DNA from: Lachnospira hominis (ex Liu et al. 2021)
Lineage (GTDB): Bacteria > Bacillota > Clostridia > Lachnospirales > Lachnospiraceae
Length of the DNA stretch: 64,000 bases
Assembly (NCBI RefSeq): GCF_014287955.1
Contig: NZ_JACOPD010000002.1
Span: forward strand, 248,001 to 312,000
Direction of reading: 5' to 3'
A program made the translations under genes and the position numbers. This document shows, one piece after another, positions 63,373 through 64,000 of the stretch (position 1 is the stretch's first letter; each line of letters begins with the position of its first letter). The notes beneath the pieces are model-generated. The model ran no database searches and was not told the origin of the DNA. It saw only the letters and a list, made by a program, of their open reading frames with translations.

Positions 63373-64000
63373 TCATTGTGTAATCTCTTTCATTCCAAGA
63401 ATATGCCTCTTTACAGCAACGATATCTATAAGGTCAATCTCACCATCCCTATTAATATCCGCAGCACGCAGGAATTCTCCCTTAAGCTGTGATAATTCAA
63501 GAATATGTCTCTTAATCTTAACAATATCTATAAGGTCAATCTCACCATCGCCATTGATATCTCCATAGACAATAAATGTGTAAGAAGCATATTCATTACC
63601 TGAATTATCATTTATGACAAGATGGTCGCCGGTTGCAATTATATCGCCATCGCCTTTTCTGTCTCCATTTCTGTTACAGATATAAGCTGTGGCATTTTGT
63701 GTCCTCACATTACCAAGAACAGTTCCTGCATTGTCACCAGCTTTTACGCCCGAAATATACATATTGTCACTGTCAAGATTATATCCTGTATCAAATGACG
63801 GATTTTCCGGTGCCGGATCAGGTGATGGAGGATTTGGATTTTCTGACGGCTCTTTTCTTACTACTGTAAGATAATATGTCCTGTCAGAACCATTTTCTGC
63901 ATGTACCGTAACTTCTATATTATTTTCACCGACATTAAGCCTGTGTTCGCCTGCTCCGTCAACCCATGATGAACCTGATATTGCAGATGCATTAATATTT
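63373..64000 (-). CDS. Dockerin and cadherin-like domain protein (5' end outside window)
   Basis: Only the C-terminal 208 codons are in the window; the frame is open to base 64000. The visible part starts in a cadherin-like sandwich (VGENNIEVTVHAENGSDRTY), passes through a Pro/Asn-rich linker (PSENPNPPSPDPAPENPS), a small beta domain, and ends in a type I dockerin with two calcium-loop/helix repeats: DINGDGEIDLIDIVKIKRHI and DINRDGEIDLIDIVAVKRHI. Within each, the Asp/Asn ligands and the KR recognition pair are intact. It should dock onto a cohesin, probably the one encoded 26 bases downstream in the same transcript. Any catalytic or sensor domain lies outside the window. Confidence 0.88.
   Translation of the reverse strand, partial: NINASAISGSSWVDGAGEHRLNVGENNIEVTVHAENGSDRTYYLTVVRKEPSENPNPPSPDPAPENPSFDTGYNLDSDNMYISGVKAGDNAGTVLGNVRTQNATAYICNRNGDRKGDGDIIATGDHLVINDNSGNEYASYTFIVYGDINGDGEIDLIDIVKIKRHILELSQLKGEFLRAADINRDGEIDLIDIVAVKRHILGMKEITQ

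Overview
The window is AT-rich chromosomal DNA with strong AGGAGG-type ribosome binding sites, GTG/TTG starts, TTGACA-N17-TATAAT promoters and short intrinsic terminators. Gene content fits a gut Clostridia genome, most likely Lachnospiraceae: the SCIFF peptide and its radical SAM maturase placed before secDF and recJ, a MecA-like adaptor beside a short SufC/SufB pair, a split methionine synthase, tRNA-Leu(AAG), MCPs of lachnospiral type and a cohesin/dockerin pair. Lachnospira (Eubacterium) eligens or a relative is a plausible guess, not a demonstrated identity. I see no prophage, insertion sequence, rRNA or CRISPR array.

Layout. 1-1134: a decayed chemoreceptor and a small unrecognised gene. 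1423-10797 (minus): zinc-ribbon membrane protein, glyS, a small radical SAM protein, pdxY, recO, era and a large M16C protease. 11104-16219 (minus): the hrcA-grpE-dnaK-dnaJ heat-shock operon with a perfect CIRCE. 16241-24405: arginase-family protein, thrC, an AP2-like protein, an MCP, and leuCD divergent from a LysR regulator. 24475-34191: tRNA-Pro, S66 peptidase, sufB/sufC/mecA, a three-gene operon of lipoprotein, membrane-anchored PIG-L deacetylase and degenerate HemC-like protein, ilvN-ilvC, and an ABC ATPase/permease pair. 34172-46434 (minus): diguanylate cyclase, CorC-like protein, the rex operon (rex, coiled-coil protein, nnr, alr, endoA), split metH, DEAD-box helicase. 46494-50795 (plus): ABC-F ATPase, HU, CYTH protein, ClC channel. 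50920-57715 (minus): substrate-binding lipoprotein, recJ, secDF, scfB, scfA. 57707-64000 (minus): AEC transporter, thiD, two identical tRNA-Leu genes, a chemotaxis-type fusion protein, a membrane-anchored cohesin protein and a dockerin protein that runs off the window.

Most genes are housekeeping. Branched-chain and threonine synthesis is represented by thrC, leuCD and ilvNC, with leuCD facing a LysR gene across a 17-bp palindrome. Least ordinary are a HemC-like protein without catalytic residues in an operon with a surface deacetylase and lipoprotein; a double AP2-like protein with an HNH-like core; two MCP genes with reading-frame trouble at poly-A tracts; and a cohesin/dockerin pair whose anchor ends in an acidic cytoplasmic tail. 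Family assignments come from reading motifs by eye, without database searches. Where an alternative start codon has the better ribosome binding site, I used it and said so.
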